DNA from: Dyella_A ginsengisoli
Lineage (GTDB): Bacteria; Pseudomonadota; Gammaproteobacteria; Xanthomonadales; Rhodanobacteraceae
NCBI RefSeq assembly: GCF_044904665.1
Contig: NZ_JADIKM010000001.1
Coordinates: 930,001-994,000, forward strand
DNA length: 64,000 nucleotides
Direction of reading: 5' to 3'
Made by a program: the position numbers and the translations under genes
The notes under the pieces: generated by a model
The model's database searches: none
Told to the model about the DNA's origin: nothing
What the model saw: the letters and a program-made list of their open reading frames with translations, nothing else
Part shown: positions 34,672 through 42,915 of the stretch, in pieces
Layout: each line of letters opens with the position of its first letter
Position numbering within the stretch: position 1 is the stretch's first letter

Positions 34672-34693
34672 TCCCGTGAGACGACAGACGAAA

Positions 34694-34718
34694 GAAGGGG
34701 CCCTTGGGGCCCCTTTTT
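34694..34718. terminator. Terminator between pilU and the BON-domain gene
   Basis: The stem GGGGCCC (34697-34703) pairs with GGGCCCC (34707-34713), and TTTTT follows. The other strand also has a T-rich flank, so it can serve both convergent genes. Confidence 0.88.
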
Positions 34719-34741
34719 CGTTCCGGGGAGAGACGACCTGC

Positions 34742-35101
34742 TCAGTCGTCGCCGGCGCTCAGCGTCAGGCCGCTGGTGTCCACGCTCTTGACGCCCTTCA
34801 CCGCGCGGGCGACCTGCTCGGCCTTGGTCTTTTCGGCAGCACTGCCGACGTGGCCGCTCAGCGTCACCACGCCATCGTTGGTGCTGACCGAGATGTCCGT
34901 GGCGTCTACGCCCTTGGTGGTGGCGAATTCGGACTTCACCTTGGCGGTGATCCATGCATCGGCTGCCTTGTCCGGCACGGTCTGGTTGGTCGAGTCCTTC
35001 GACATGCTCTCCTGCGCGGCGGCCTGCGCCAGCGGCGCAGCGGCAAAGGCGGCGATCAGGCCCATGGCGACCAGGTTCTTGCGGATCAGATGGGTACGCA
35101 T
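34742..35101 (-). CDS. BON-domain periplasmic protein
   Basis: This protein has 119 residues with a signal peptide at about 1-29 (LVAMGLIAAFAAAPLAQAAA). A single BON domain follows (about 46-115): ITAKVKSEFATTKGVDATDISV and GVVTLSGHVGSAAEK. BON domains bind phospholipids or peptidoglycan-related ligands; OsmY and DolP are relatives with two domains. It is probably a stress-related envelope protein; the exact role is unknown. AGGAGAAG lies about 5 nt upstream of the start. It is monocistronic. Confidence 0.88.
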   Translation of the reverse strand: MRTHLIRKNLVAMGLIAAFAAAPLAQAAAQESMSKDSTNQTVPDKAADAWITAKVKSEFATTKGVDATDISVSTNDGVVTLSGHVGSAAEKTKAEQVARAVKGVKSVDTSGLTLSAGDD

Positions 35102-35296
35102 GGTGCTTCTCCTCTCTCTTGGATGACGCTGCCCGCAGGCAGTCGGTTGCCCGTGTGGCTCCCGGGGGACATGGCATCAAGCCGGGTGTGAACACCCCGT
35201 GGGCTTCCGCCGGTGCGGTTCAGCGGGGCGAAGGCGTTGCGAACGCAGCCGTGCATCGGCGCACACGCGCAGATCACACCTGGCAACCGCACGCGC

Positions 35297-35326
35297 AAAA
35301 AAAGAGGGGCGCCGATGGCGCCCCTC
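35297..35326 (-). terminator. Rho-independent terminator of the lipoprotein gene
   Basis: On the minus strand GAGGGGCGC (35326-35318) pairs with GCGCCCCTC (35312-35304), followed by TTTTTTT (35303-35297). It lies about 24 nt past the stop at 35350. Confidence 0.9.
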
Positions 35327-35349
35327 CGCGGTCGTACCTGCGGACCGGC

Positions 35350-37137
35350 TTACTTGAGTTCGGTCTGGCTGGTGATCACCAGGCCGTCGGCATCCACGTG
35401 TGCTTCCGAACCGACCGCCTTGATCCTTGCGGCCTGCGCCTGCATGGCCTGGAACTGGGCATGCGTCCGGTCCGCGGCTTCCTTCCTGGCGGCGGCCGCT
35501 TCGGCGGCGTCCGGCCCGGTGGCCGAGGGGTCGCTGCCGCCCATCGCGGTGCTCATGGCGGCAATGCTGTCGGCCTTGTCCATCATCAGCTTGATCCAGC
35601 TCTGGTACATGGCGCCGTCCAGGTGCAGGCGCATCATGCGGCCGGCGTCGCCGCCCGGCTCCTTCAGCGTGTCGGCGAGCTTGGCGTCCTCGCCCGGGCC
35701 AATGGCCAGCGCCAGCGCCTTCTCGCCCATCGCGGCCCACACCGGCTGGCCGATCATCTTGGTCAGGTCGGCCGGCAGTGCCACCGGCTTGCCGTCGGCG
35801 GTGATCTTCAGCTGGGCCAGCGCCGGGGTCATCATCTGGCCCATCGCCAGCAGGCCGGACGGGTTGTTGGTGCCCAGTACGATGCGTCCGGTGAAGCTGG
35901 GCATGCCCTGGCCGCTGCCCGCGGCGAAACTGTCCAGCGCAATGCGCAGGCCGAGCATGTCGCCGAACGGCGGAATCGCCGCCTTCTGCATGGCCGGGCC
36001 GAGCTTGGCGAAGCCTTCGTTGAGGTCGGCCAGCGCGGGGCAGCTGAACGGCTTGGCGGCGACCGCATCGGCCTGGGCCGACCAGAACGCCCGCAATTCG
36101 GCCACCGGCAGGGCCAGGCTCATGTCGAATGGCGCGCTGGCGTCGGTGCCGAGGCCCGGCAGGGCGACCTTCAGGCCGGCAAAGGCCTGGGTGATGTCGC
36201 TGGCCATCGCCACGTCCAGGCGCATGTCCTGGTGCTTGGCATCGAGCCGGGTGTAACCGAAGCTCAGCGCGGGTACGCGTGCAGCGATGCGGGTGGCATC
36301 GGCCTCGCACGAGGCGGGGATTTGCATCTGATTCGCCACCGGCTCGCCGGTCTTGGCCGACTCGGCTTGCGCATGGGCCTTGAACATGGCCTGGAACAGC
36401 GGATCCTTGCCGCCGGCGATCAGCGGCAGCAGGTGGCTGAGGTCGACCAGGCCCACCGCCTGCTTGCCGTAGCCCTTGGCCTTGGCGAGCTTTTGCAGCC
36501 GGCCGTCGTCCTGCAGACTCTTGGCCGGACGATCCAGGCCCAACGCCTGGCGCAGCAGCGCATCGGAGGCATCGGCCGGCAGCAGCGCGGCGACGGCCTG
36601 CTTGCCGACCACCGCGAGCACGACCTCAGTGCCCGCCTCGGTGGAGACGTGGCGGCGATAGCTCAAGTCGCCGAGCTTGGCGGTATCGAACTTCTTGCCG
36701 TAGGCGGTTTCCAGGCGGCCGACGAAGGCGTCGAACGCGGCCGGATCGCTCAGCTGGAAGCGGGCGACCGGGGCCAGGCCCAGGCCGTAGAACGCCGAAT
36801 AGCCTTTCACGTCGAGGCCGGCGTTCTGGGCGAACTGCTCCACGGTCTTGCCGTCGAACTCGCCGGCGAACGCGCGCAGCAGGTTGGCGGTATGCGGATC
36901 CTTCGCCTTCAGCTCGTCGGCGGCGGCCTTCATCTGCGCGACCTGCGCAGGGAGCTGGGCGTTGGCCTGGGCGAACAATGCCGCGCGGGTGTTGTCGTCC
37001 AGTACGTCAAGATTGGCCGCCACGTACGGCGTATCCGCCGGGACGAAAGCCAACGGTGCATCCTTGTCCTTGTGGCCGCAGGCAGCCAGCAGGATGCCGG
37101 CCACGCCTAGCGCCAGCGCGCGCTTCATCGGTCGCAT
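35350..37137 (-). CDS. Large lipoprotein of unknown function
   Basis: This 595-residue protein has a lipoprotein signal: basic MRPMKRAL, hydrophobic stretch, and lipobox LAAC with C20, then GHKDKD. The mature part is mostly helical, rich in Ala/Leu/Lys, with no recognised domain and only two further cysteines (SCEAD and SCPAL). The C-terminal region has an Ala/Glu-rich helix and ends VITSQTELK. +2 is Gly, so outer-membrane sorting is expected. ATG at 37137 has GGGGAA upstream; 37128 is possible. It precedes nothing on its strand and ends at a terminator, so it is monocistronic. Confidence 0.8.
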   Translation of the reverse strand: MRPMKRALALGVAGILLAACGHKDKDAPLAFVPADTPYVAANLDVLDDNTRAALFAQANAQLPAQVAQMKAAADELKAKDPHTANLLRAFAGEFDGKTVEQFAQNAGLDVKGYSAFYGLGLAPVARFQLSDPAAFDAFVGRLETAYGKKFDTAKLGDLSYRRHVSTEAGTEVVLAVVGKQAVAALLPADASDALLRQALGLDRPAKSLQDDGRLQKLAKAKGYGKQAVGLVDLSHLLPLIAGGKDPLFQAMFKAHAQAESAKTGEPVANQMQIPASCEADATRIAARVPALSFGYTRLDAKHQDMRLDVAMASDITQAFAGLKVALPGLGTDASAPFDMSLALPVAELRAFWSAQADAVAAKPFSCPALADLNEGFAKLGPAMQKAAIPPFGDMLGLRIALDSFAAGSGQGMPSFTGRIVLGTNNPSGLLAMGQMMTPALAQLKITADGKPVALPADLTKMIGQPVWAAMGEKALALAIGPGEDAKLADTLKEPGGDAGRMMRLHLDGAMYQSWIKLMMDKADSIAAMSTAMGGSDPSATGPDAAEAAAARKEAADRTHAQFQAMQAQAARIKAVGSEAHVDADGLVITSQTELK

Positions 37138-37202
37138 AGTGTTCCCCAGTGAGTGTGGTGTTGCAGCGGCCATTATGCCGCGTCTTGATGTTGCGCCGCC
37201 GG

Positions 37203-38129
37203 TCAGCGGGCGAGCAGTTCGCCGAGCACGGCCATGCGTACGAACACGCCGTTGCCCACTTGTTCGAGGATGCGCGACTGCGCGCCGTCCGCCACGTCCG
37301 AGGCGATCTCGATGCCGCGGTTGATCGGGCCCGGGTGCATCACCAGGCAGCCCTTGCGCGCCCTGGCCAGGCGAGCGGTGTCCAGCCCGTACTGGCGGAA
37401 GTAGGCGGCCTCGTCGGGCAGGTCGGTCTGCGCCATGCGCTCTTTCTGCAGGCGCAGCATGATGACGGCGTCGACGCCCTCGATGGCCTGGTCGAAATCC
37501 TCGATCAAGCGGCATTGCGGAAACTCTTCCGCCGCCGGCATCAGCGAGGCCGGCCCGCACAGGCGGATGTCCCGCACGCCCAGCGCGCTCAGTGCGTGCA
37601 CGTCCGAACGGGCCACGCGCGAGTGCTTCACGTCGCCGCAGATGGCGACGCTGAGGTTCTCGAAGTCCGGCCGGTGCTGGCGGATGGTGAGCGCGTCGAG
37701 CAGGCCCTGCGTGGGGTGAGCACGGTTGCCGTCGCCGGCGTTGATCACCGACACGCCGCTCATCGCGTGGCGCACCAGCTCATCGGGCGTGCCGGACACC
37801 TTGTGCCGCACGATGATCGCGTCCAGGTGCATTGCCTCCAGCGTGTGCAGCGTGTCGTACAGCTCCTCGCCCTTGTTGGCCGAGGAAAAGCCGATGTCGA
37901 AATTGACCACGTCCGCGCCCAGCCGCCGCGCCGCCAGTTCGAACGAGGTGCGCGTGCGCGTGGAGGGTTCGAAGAACAGGTTCAGCACGGTGCGCCCCGC
38001 CAGCAGGTCGATCTTGCGGGTGCCGTGGGCGCAGGCGTCGCGCATGGCCATGGCTCGGTCGAGCAGGCGCTCGATGGTCTCGCGCGGCAGGTGTTCGAGC
38101 GTGGTGAGGTGGCGCAGGCGTGGGCTCAT
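37203..38129 (-). CDS. pyrB: Aspartate carbamoyltransferase, catalytic chain
   Basis: PyrB, 308 residues, makes carbamoyl-aspartate. The carbamoyl-phosphate loop FEPSTRTRTSFE, NAGDGNRAHPTQGLLD and MHPGPINRGIEI are all intact. No pyrI regulatory chain lies next to it. The N-terminus MSPRLRHLTTLE overlaps the ruvX stop (ATGA). The order algH-ruvX-pyrB is conserved in pseudomonads and xanthomonads. No attenuator-like structure was noticed upstream. Confidence 0.96.
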   Translation of the reverse strand: MSPRLRHLTTLEHLPRETIERLLDRAMAMRDACAHGTRKIDLLAGRTVLNLFFEPSTRTRTSFELAARRLGADVVNFDIGFSSANKGEELYDTLHTLEAMHLDAIIVRHKVSGTPDELVRHAMSGVSVINAGDGNRAHPTQGLLDALTIRQHRPDFENLSVAICGDVKHSRVARSDVHALSALGVRDIRLCGPASLMPAAEEFPQCRLIEDFDQAIEGVDAVIMLRLQKERMAQTDLPDEAAYFRQYGLDTARLARARKGCLVMHPGPINRGIEIASDVADGAQSRILEQVGNGVFVRMAVLGELLAR

Positions 38130-38593
38130 GGCGACTCGGCGATGGACGGGGAGGAAAGGGGCGGCTGAGCCAGGTCGGCCGCGGCCAGCCAGCGTTCGAG
38201 GATCACGGCGGCGGCTTCTGCATCGATCTGCGCGCCGTCGCGCCGCCGCCGCAGACCGGCCGCACGCGCATCGGCGAAGCGTTCGGCCGCTTCGCGCGAG
38301 CTGTGGCGCTCGTCGATCAGCACCGGCGTGGTGCCGTAGCGCTGCCTGAGCCCGTCTGCGAAGCGACGCGCCAGCTTGCTGGCGGGCTGCTCGGCACCGT
38401 CGAGGGTCAGCGGCAGGCCGACCACCAGCGTCTGCGGCAGCCATTCGCGATGCAGGCGATCCAGCGCCGGCCAGTCCGGCTGGCCGTCGCGCATCGCGAC
38501 GGTGGCAAGCGCGCGGGCGCTCTGGGTAATCCGGTTGCCGACCGCCACGCCGATCAGCTTGCTGCCGACGTCGAAGCCCAGCACGCAGCTCAT
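38126..38593 (-). CDS. ruvX: RuvX/YqgF family pre-16S rRNA nuclease (putative Holliday junction resolvase)
   Basis: This RNase H-like protein has 155 residues. The N-terminal VLGFDVGSKLIGVAVGN carries the first acidic residue; VVGLPLTLDG and LIDERHSSREAAER the others. The family matures the 5' end of 16S rRNA in E. coli. It lies 10 bp after algH and overlaps pyrB by 4 bp, forming a tight three-gene unit. The long C-terminal tail is Ser/Pro-rich and dispensable-looking. Confidence 0.93.
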   Translation of the reverse strand: MSCVLGFDVGSKLIGVAVGNRITQSARALATVAMRDGQPDWPALDRLHREWLPQTLVVGLPLTLDGAEQPASKLARRFADGLRQRYGTTPVLIDERHSSREAAERFADARAAGLRRRRDGAQIDAEAAAVILERWLAAADLAQPPLSSPSIAESP

Positions 38594-38603
38594 CGACCGA
38601 GGC

Positions 38604-39173
38604 TCATGCGTGGCCCGCGTAGCCGGGCAGCTGCAGCGGATCGAGCCCGATCAGGCCGGCGGCGGCGCTCCAGCGCTCTTCCAGCGGCGTGTCGAAGATG
38701 ATGCGGTCGTTCGCTTCCACGGTGAGCCAGCTGTTGTCCTTGAGCTCCTGCTCGAGCTGGCCGGCGCCCCAGCCGGAGTAGCCCAGCGCCAGCAGTGCGT
38801 GGTGCGGCCCTTCGCCCGCGGCCATCGCCACCAGGATGTCGCGCGAGGTGGTGATCGACCAGACGTCGTTGACGCGGAAGCTCGACTCCCAATGGCCATG
38901 CTCCCGGTGCAGCACGAAGCCGCGCTCCTGCTGTACCGGGCCGCCGATCAGCACCGGCGCGTCGGCCAGCTCGGGATCGGCGCAGTCCAGGCGCATCTGG
39001 TCGAGGATGTCGCCCATGCGGTACTCGGACAGCTGGTTGATCAGCAGGCCGACGGCACCGTCCTCGTCGTGCTGGCACAGCAGCGCCACACCGCGCGAGA
39101 ACGGCGCATCGGCGAGGCTGGGCATGGCGATGAGGAAATGCCCGGCGAGGGAGGAGGGGGGGGAGGCGCGCAT
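38604..39173 (-). CDS. algH: YqgE/AlgH family protein (UPF0301)
   Basis: This 189-residue protein covers the whole UPF0301 domain: GHFLIAMPSLADAPFSRGV, ALLCQHDEDGAVGLLIN, VLIGGPVQQERGFVLH and ALGYSGWGAGQLEQEL. It is linked historically to alginate regulation in Pseudomonas; biochemical role unsettled. The start at 39173 has a G-rich stretch upstream on the other strand (CCTCCC), so no clean Shine-Dalgarno; a later start is possible. It heads the algH-ruvX-pyrB unit. Confidence 0.92.
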   Translation of the reverse strand: MRASPPSSLAGHFLIAMPSLADAPFSRGVALLCQHDEDGAVGLLINQLSEYRMGDILDQMRLDCADPELADAPVLIGGPVQQERGFVLHREHGHWESSFRVNDVWSITTSRDILVAMAAGEGPHHALLALGYSGWGAGQLEQELKDNSWLTVEANDRIIFDTPLEERWSAAAGLIGLDPLQLPGYAGHA

Positions 39174-39237
39174 GGGCGCATTGTAGTGCCGCCGCCGGTC
39201 GCTTGCCTGTACGCAGCGCTGCCGAACCTTGGGAGCG

Positions 39238-40101
39238 CTACTTGTTGCGCAGGATGTCGCCGGGCAGGAACTGCCAGGTGCGCGTGATGTACAGCTCGTC
39301 CACGCCCTTGTCGCGGGGAATCGGCGGAAACGGCGCGGCCAGCCGCACGATACGTTCAGCGGCCGCGTCCAGCAGCGGCGAGCCGGAGCTCTTGATCACC
39401 TCGATGCTGCTGATCCCGCCGTCGCGGTTGAGCCCCACGGTGAGCAGCAGCTCGCCGTGCAGCTGCTGCCGACGGGCCTGTTCAGGGTAGTTCAGGTTGC
39501 CGATGCGCTCGACCCGGTCCGACCAGCCGCGCATGTAGGCAGCATAGGCGTATTCGCGGGTGTTGGCGGAGATGTATTTCTTCTTCGGCCGCTTGGCGTA
39601 GGCCTCGTTCTTGTGGCGCAGTTCGGCAGCGAGCTGGGCGATCTCCTGCTCGCGGCGCAGTTCGGCGGCGCGCTCGTTCGGGTCGCTGGTCACCTCCGGC
39701 TTGCCGGTGCTGGCATCCACGCTGAAGCGGCTGTCGCCGCGGGTGGTGACGAGGCGTTGCTCGGTGGGCGGCTGCGGCGCGGGCGTGCTGGCTTCGACCC
39801 GAGAAGTGGCAATGCCCGGCGTGGGCTTGGGCAGCGGCCCGGTGAAGGCATTGGACGGCCGCTCGGCGCGGTCGCGATCGCCGCCGCCGCGGTTGTTGGC
39901 CTGCGCCAGGAAGTCGGCCTTGTCCGGCGCCTGCTGGTTGGCCACGTTGACCAGGGTCACGTCCAGCGTCGGCAGGCTCGACTTCGGTTTGACGAACTGG
40001 AACGTGATGCCGAGCAGCAGCACGCCGTGGAACAGCAGCGAAAACAGCATGGTCGCCCCGATCATGTCGGGGTCCTGGGTGCGTGGGACGGCGTTACTCA
40101 C
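39238..40101 (-). CDS. TonB-like energy transducer
   Basis: This 287-residue protein has a single N-terminal membrane anchor (about 14-36, MIGATMLFSLLFHGVLLLG), a Pro/Asp-rich periplasmic linker, a charged helix (RAAELRREQEIAQLAAELR) and a C-terminal TonB domain: NYPEQARRQQLHGELLLTVGL and IEVIKSSGSPLLDAAA. Such gshB-linked TonB proteins occur in pseudomonads and xanthomonads; no exbB/exbD is adjacent. It begins with GTG immediately after the gshB TAA. Which receptor it serves is not known. Confidence 0.9.
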   Translation of the reverse strand: MSNAVPRTQDPDMIGATMLFSLLFHGVLLLGITFQFVKPKSSLPTLDVTLVNVANQQAPDKADFLAQANNRGGGDRDRAERPSNAFTGPLPKPTPGIATSRVEASTPAPQPPTEQRLVTTRGDSRFSVDASTGKPEVTSDPNERAAELRREQEIAQLAAELRHKNEAYAKRPKKKYISANTREYAYAAYMRGWSDRVERIGNLNYPEQARRQQLHGELLLTVGLNRDGGISSIEVIKSSGSPLLDAAAERIVRLAAPFPPIPRDKGVDELYITRTWQFLPGDILRNK

Positions 40102-41076
40102 TTAGACACGGGTTCCGGCGGCGGTGTGTTCGATCGCATCGAACAGGGTGCCGGCGATGTTAAGCCCGAACTGGGCATCCAGTTCCCGCACGCAGGTCGG
40201 CGATGTGACGTTGATCTCGGTCAGGTAGTCGCCGATCACGTCCAGGCCCACGAAACGCAGTCCGCGCCGGACCAGATCCGCTCCGACCTCGGCGGCGATC
40301 CAGCGATCGCGGTCGGTCAGCGGCACGCCTTCGCCGCGGCCGCCGGCGGCGAGGTTGCCGCGGAACTCGTTGCCCTGCGGGATGCGCGCCAGCGCGTAGG
40401 GCACCGGCTCGCCGTCGACCAGCAGCACGCGTTTGTCCCCGGCGCTGATCTGCGGAATGAACTTCTGCGCCACCGCGAACTGGCGGCCCTGGCCGTGGGA
40501 GTCGCCGCCGAGCAGGGTTTCCAGCATCGAGTTGAGGTTGGCGTCACCGGCCTTCACGCGGAAGATGCCGCGCCCACCCATGCCGTCCAGCGGCTTGAGC
40601 ACGGCCTCGCCATGCTCGGCCACGAACCGGCGCAGTTCGGCCGGGTCGCGGGCTACCAGGGTCGGCGCCATGCATTGCGGAAAGTGCAGTGTGAATACCT
40701 TCTCGTTGCAGTCGCGCAGGGCGCGCGGATCGTTGATCACCTGCACGCCGTGGCGCTGCGCCGCTTCCATCACCAGGGTGTCGTACAGGAACTGCTGGTC
40801 CACTGGCGGATCCTTGCGCATCAGCACCACGTCCAGCTCGCGCAGGTCCTGCCAGCGGGCTTCGCCGAGACTGAACCAGCCGGACGGGTCGTCCTTCACG
40901 GTCAGCGGCGCGAGCCTGGCCCACGGCGTGCCGTCGCGCAGGGCCAGGTCGCCCTGTTCCATGTAGAACAGCGAATGGCCGCGGCGCTGCGCTTCCAGCA
41001 GCATCGCGAACGTGGTGTCCTTGACGATCTTGATGGCGCTGATGGGGTCCATCAGCACGGCAACCGAGAGCGGCAT
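40102..41076 (-). CDS. gshB: Glutathione synthetase
   Basis: This ATP-grasp enzyme of 324 residues joins gamma-glutamylcysteine and glycine. VAVLMDPISAIKIVKDTTFAML begins the prokaryotic GshB fold; VVLMRKDPPVDQQFLYDT, AVLKPLDGMGGRGIFRV (the ATP loop) and LDVIGDYLTEINVTSPT are diagnostic. The start at 41076 gives the family N-terminus MPLSVAV and has GGAG about 7 nt upstream. The gshB-tonB pair is divergent from the pilGHIJ operon, the order seen in pseudomonads. Confidence 0.96.
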   Translation of the reverse strand: MPLSVAVLMDPISAIKIVKDTTFAMLLEAQRRGHSLFYMEQGDLALRDGTPWARLAPLTVKDDPSGWFSLGEARWQDLRELDVVLMRKDPPVDQQFLYDTLVMEAAQRHGVQVINDPRALRDCNEKVFTLHFPQCMAPTLVARDPAELRRFVAEHGEAVLKPLDGMGGRGIFRVKAGDANLNSMLETLLGGDSHGQGRQFAVAQKFIPQISAGDKRVLLVDGEPVPYALARIPQGNEFRGNLAAGGRGEGVPLTDRDRWIAAEVGADLVRRGLRFVGLDVIGDYLTEINVTSPTCVRELDAQFGLNIAGTLFDAIEHTAAGTRV

Positions 41077-41445
41077 GGGATTCTCCGGGGCGGGGTAGGG
41101 ACGGTGTCGGAGTCGCGAGGCGGCTGCCCGACAGCCGGGGAAACCGTGATGTTGGCCGAGCGCACGCTGCCCGGCAAGGCGCTGCAACCCGAGCGTGCAA
41201 TCAAGTGTGCAGCGCCGCGGCCGACATCCTTGTGGAAGGGCGGCACAATCGGCATCCCGCTTCATTTTGTCTTGACGGGCCGTGGGGCAAGCGGTAAACA
41301 GCAACGGCTGAAGGCGTCATCTGAAAAAAGGCGTCTCTACAAAATAAAAGCGGAATTCTTTTCATCTGCACGGGCTGCGCACGGCAATCACGCCAGGCAC
41401 GACCGGTGCTTCACCTGAGCCTGGGGCGGGCCACAGGGGGGTTGA
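41077..41445. other. 369-bp divergent spacer between gshB and pilG
   Basis: It contains a good sigma-70 promoter for the pil-chp operon (41272-41300) and a leader of roughly 140 nt with an AT-rich patch at about 41322-41375 (TACAAAATAAAAGCGG). No small gene was supported. The gshB promoter must lie in the left part, but no clear elements were seen. Confidence 0.6.
41272..41300 (+). promoter_or_regulatory. Sigma-70-type promoter of the pilG operon
   Basis: TTGACG (41272-41277) and TAAACA (41295-41300) are separated by exactly 17 bp. Predicted start near 41307, leaving about 139 nt of leader before the pilG GTG. Confidence 0.7.
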
Positions 41446-41850
41446 GTGAACTTGAACGTGAGTGCAAACGGATTGGCCGGTCTGAAGGTCATGGTGATCG
41501 ATGACTCCAAGACCATCCGGCGCACGGCCGAAACCTTGCTCAAGAAGGAAGGTTGCGACGTGTTGACGGCCGTCGACGGCTTCGAGGCGCTGGCAAAGAT
41601 CTCCGACCAGAAGCCGGCGATCATCTTCGTCGACATCATGATGCCCCGCCTGGACGGATATCAGACCTGCGCGCTGATCAAGAACAATCCCCAGTTCCGG
41701 GCTACCCCCGTCATCATGCTCAGCTCGAAGGACGGCCTGTTCGACAAGGCCCGCGGCCGCATCGTCGGCGCCGAGCAATATCTGACCAAGCCGTTCACGC
41801 GTGACGAACTGCTGGGAGCCATACATCGCCATGTGGGCACGGTTGCCTGA
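41446..41850 (+). CDS. pilG: Twitching motility response regulator PilG
   Basis: This single receiver domain of 134 residues is the CheY-like output of the Pil-Chp pathway. The acidic pair is D19-D20 (VIDDSK), the phospho-acceptor D63 in FVDIMMPRLDGY, and the conserved Lys in YLTKPF. The 13-residue N-terminal extension is typical of PilG. The start is GTG. It is the first gene of the seven-gene chemosensory operon; in pseudomonads PilG stimulates pilus extension and cAMP signalling. Confidence 0.95.
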   Translation: MNLNVSANGLAGLKVMVIDDSKTIRRTAETLLKKEGCDVLTAVDGFEALAKISDQKPAIIFVDIMMPRLDGYQTCALIKNNPQFRATPVIMLSSKDGLFDKARGRIVGAEQYLTKPFTRDELLGAIHRHVGTVA

Positions 41851-41882
41851 ATTCCGTGACTGCGGCGTCTGAGGGGAGGCCT

Positions 41883-42254
41883 GTGGCAAAGATTCTCATC
41901 ATTGACGATTCACCCACCGACGTGCGGGTGTTCACCACGCTGCTCGAAGGGGCGGGCCATGTCGTGTCCGCCGTGAGCACGGCCGAAGAGGGCGTCGAGC
42001 GCGTGCGCGCCGACCTGCCCGACCTGGTGATCATGGACGTGATCATGCCGGGCATGAACGGCTTCCAGGCCACGCGCACGCTGACCCGGGACCCGGTCAC
42101 GGCGGCCGTGCCGATCGTGATGATCACCACCAAATCGATGGAAACCGACCGCGTCTGGGGTTTGCGCCAGGGTGCGCGAGCCTTCATCACCAAGCCGGTG
42201 AAGGAAAAAGAGCTGCTGGCGTGCATCAACGATCTGTTGCCGAGCGCGGCATGA
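41883..42254 (+). CDS. pilH: Twitching motility response regulator PilH
   Basis: This CheY-like receiver has 123 residues: acidic pair in LIIDDSPTDVR, phospho-acceptor D52 (VIMDVIMPGMNGFQ), Thr in MITTKS and Lys in FITKPVKEKEL. The GTG at 41883 has GGGGAGG directly upstream and yields the family N-terminus VAKILIIDDSPT; an ATG nine codons earlier lacks such a site. PilH dampens the pathway, perhaps as a phosphate sink. Its TGA overlaps the pilI ATG. Confidence 0.94.
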   Translation: MAKILIIDDSPTDVRVFTTLLEGAGHVVSAVSTAEEGVERVRADLPDLVIMDVIMPGMNGFQATRTLTRDPVTAAVPIVMITTKSMETDRVWGLRQGARAFITKPVKEKELLACINDLLPSAA

Positions 42255-42790
42255 ACGAGGCGGTCAATCTCTCTCCGTTCGAAGTGCTTGCCCGCTACGA
42301 GCGGCTCTCGCTGGCCCATGCGTCGGACACGCGGCAGACGATGGAGGCGCCGGGGCTGTGGCGCGGCATCGGCTACCGCGTCGGATCGCGTCTGTTCGTC
42401 AGCAGTATCGACGAGATCAACGAGCTGCTCGCCGTGCCGACGCTGACTCCGGTGCCCGGCACCCAGCCGTGGCTGCTGGGCGTCGCCAACGTACGCGGCA
42501 ACCTGGTGCCGGTGATCGATCTGGGACGCTTCCTTTTCGGCACACGCAGCCAGCCCGGCGAGCGTACGCGCCTGCTGGTGGTCCGCCAGAGCGGCGGCAG
42601 CGTGGCGCTGATGGTCGACGAGGTGTTCGGCCAGCGCACGGTCGACGAGCAGCAGCGACGGGAGGCGGAGCCGGAGGACGATCCGCGGCTGGCGCGGTTC
42701 GTCGACGACCGCGTGGGCGAGCAGAAGCTCGCCCTGTTCAGCATGGGCAAGCTGGTGCGTGCCCCGGATTTCCGTCAGGCCGCGGCCTGA
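42251..42790 (+). CDS. pilI: CheW-like adaptor PilI
   Basis: This 179-residue protein has a CheW domain (about 45-165), which couples the receptor PilJ to the kinase ChpA. Features: FVSSIDEINELLAVP, PVPGTQPWLLGVANVRGNLVPVIDLGRF (the classic CheW stretch) and LMVDEVFGQ. ATG at 42251 is set by the ATGA overlap with pilH. A 125-bp gap to pilJ follows. Confidence 0.94.
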   Translation: MNEAVNLSPFEVLARYERLSLAHASDTRQTMEAPGLWRGIGYRVGSRLFVSSIDEINELLAVPTLTPVPGTQPWLLGVANVRGNLVPVIDLGRFLFGTRSQPGERTRLLVVRQSGGSVALMVDEVFGQRTVDEQQRREAEPEDDPRLARFVDDRVGEQKLALFSMGKLVRAPDFRQAAA

Positions 42791-42915
42791 CGTACGACAG
42801 TCACTGAGGTAGGGCCGGTGCCGGGTTCGGGCCGGAAACAGGGGCGGCAAGTCTGGGATGGTGCTTCCGGCAGCGTCGGCGCACGATCCCAAGGTTGTGG
42901 AAGGGTGAGGTGAAC

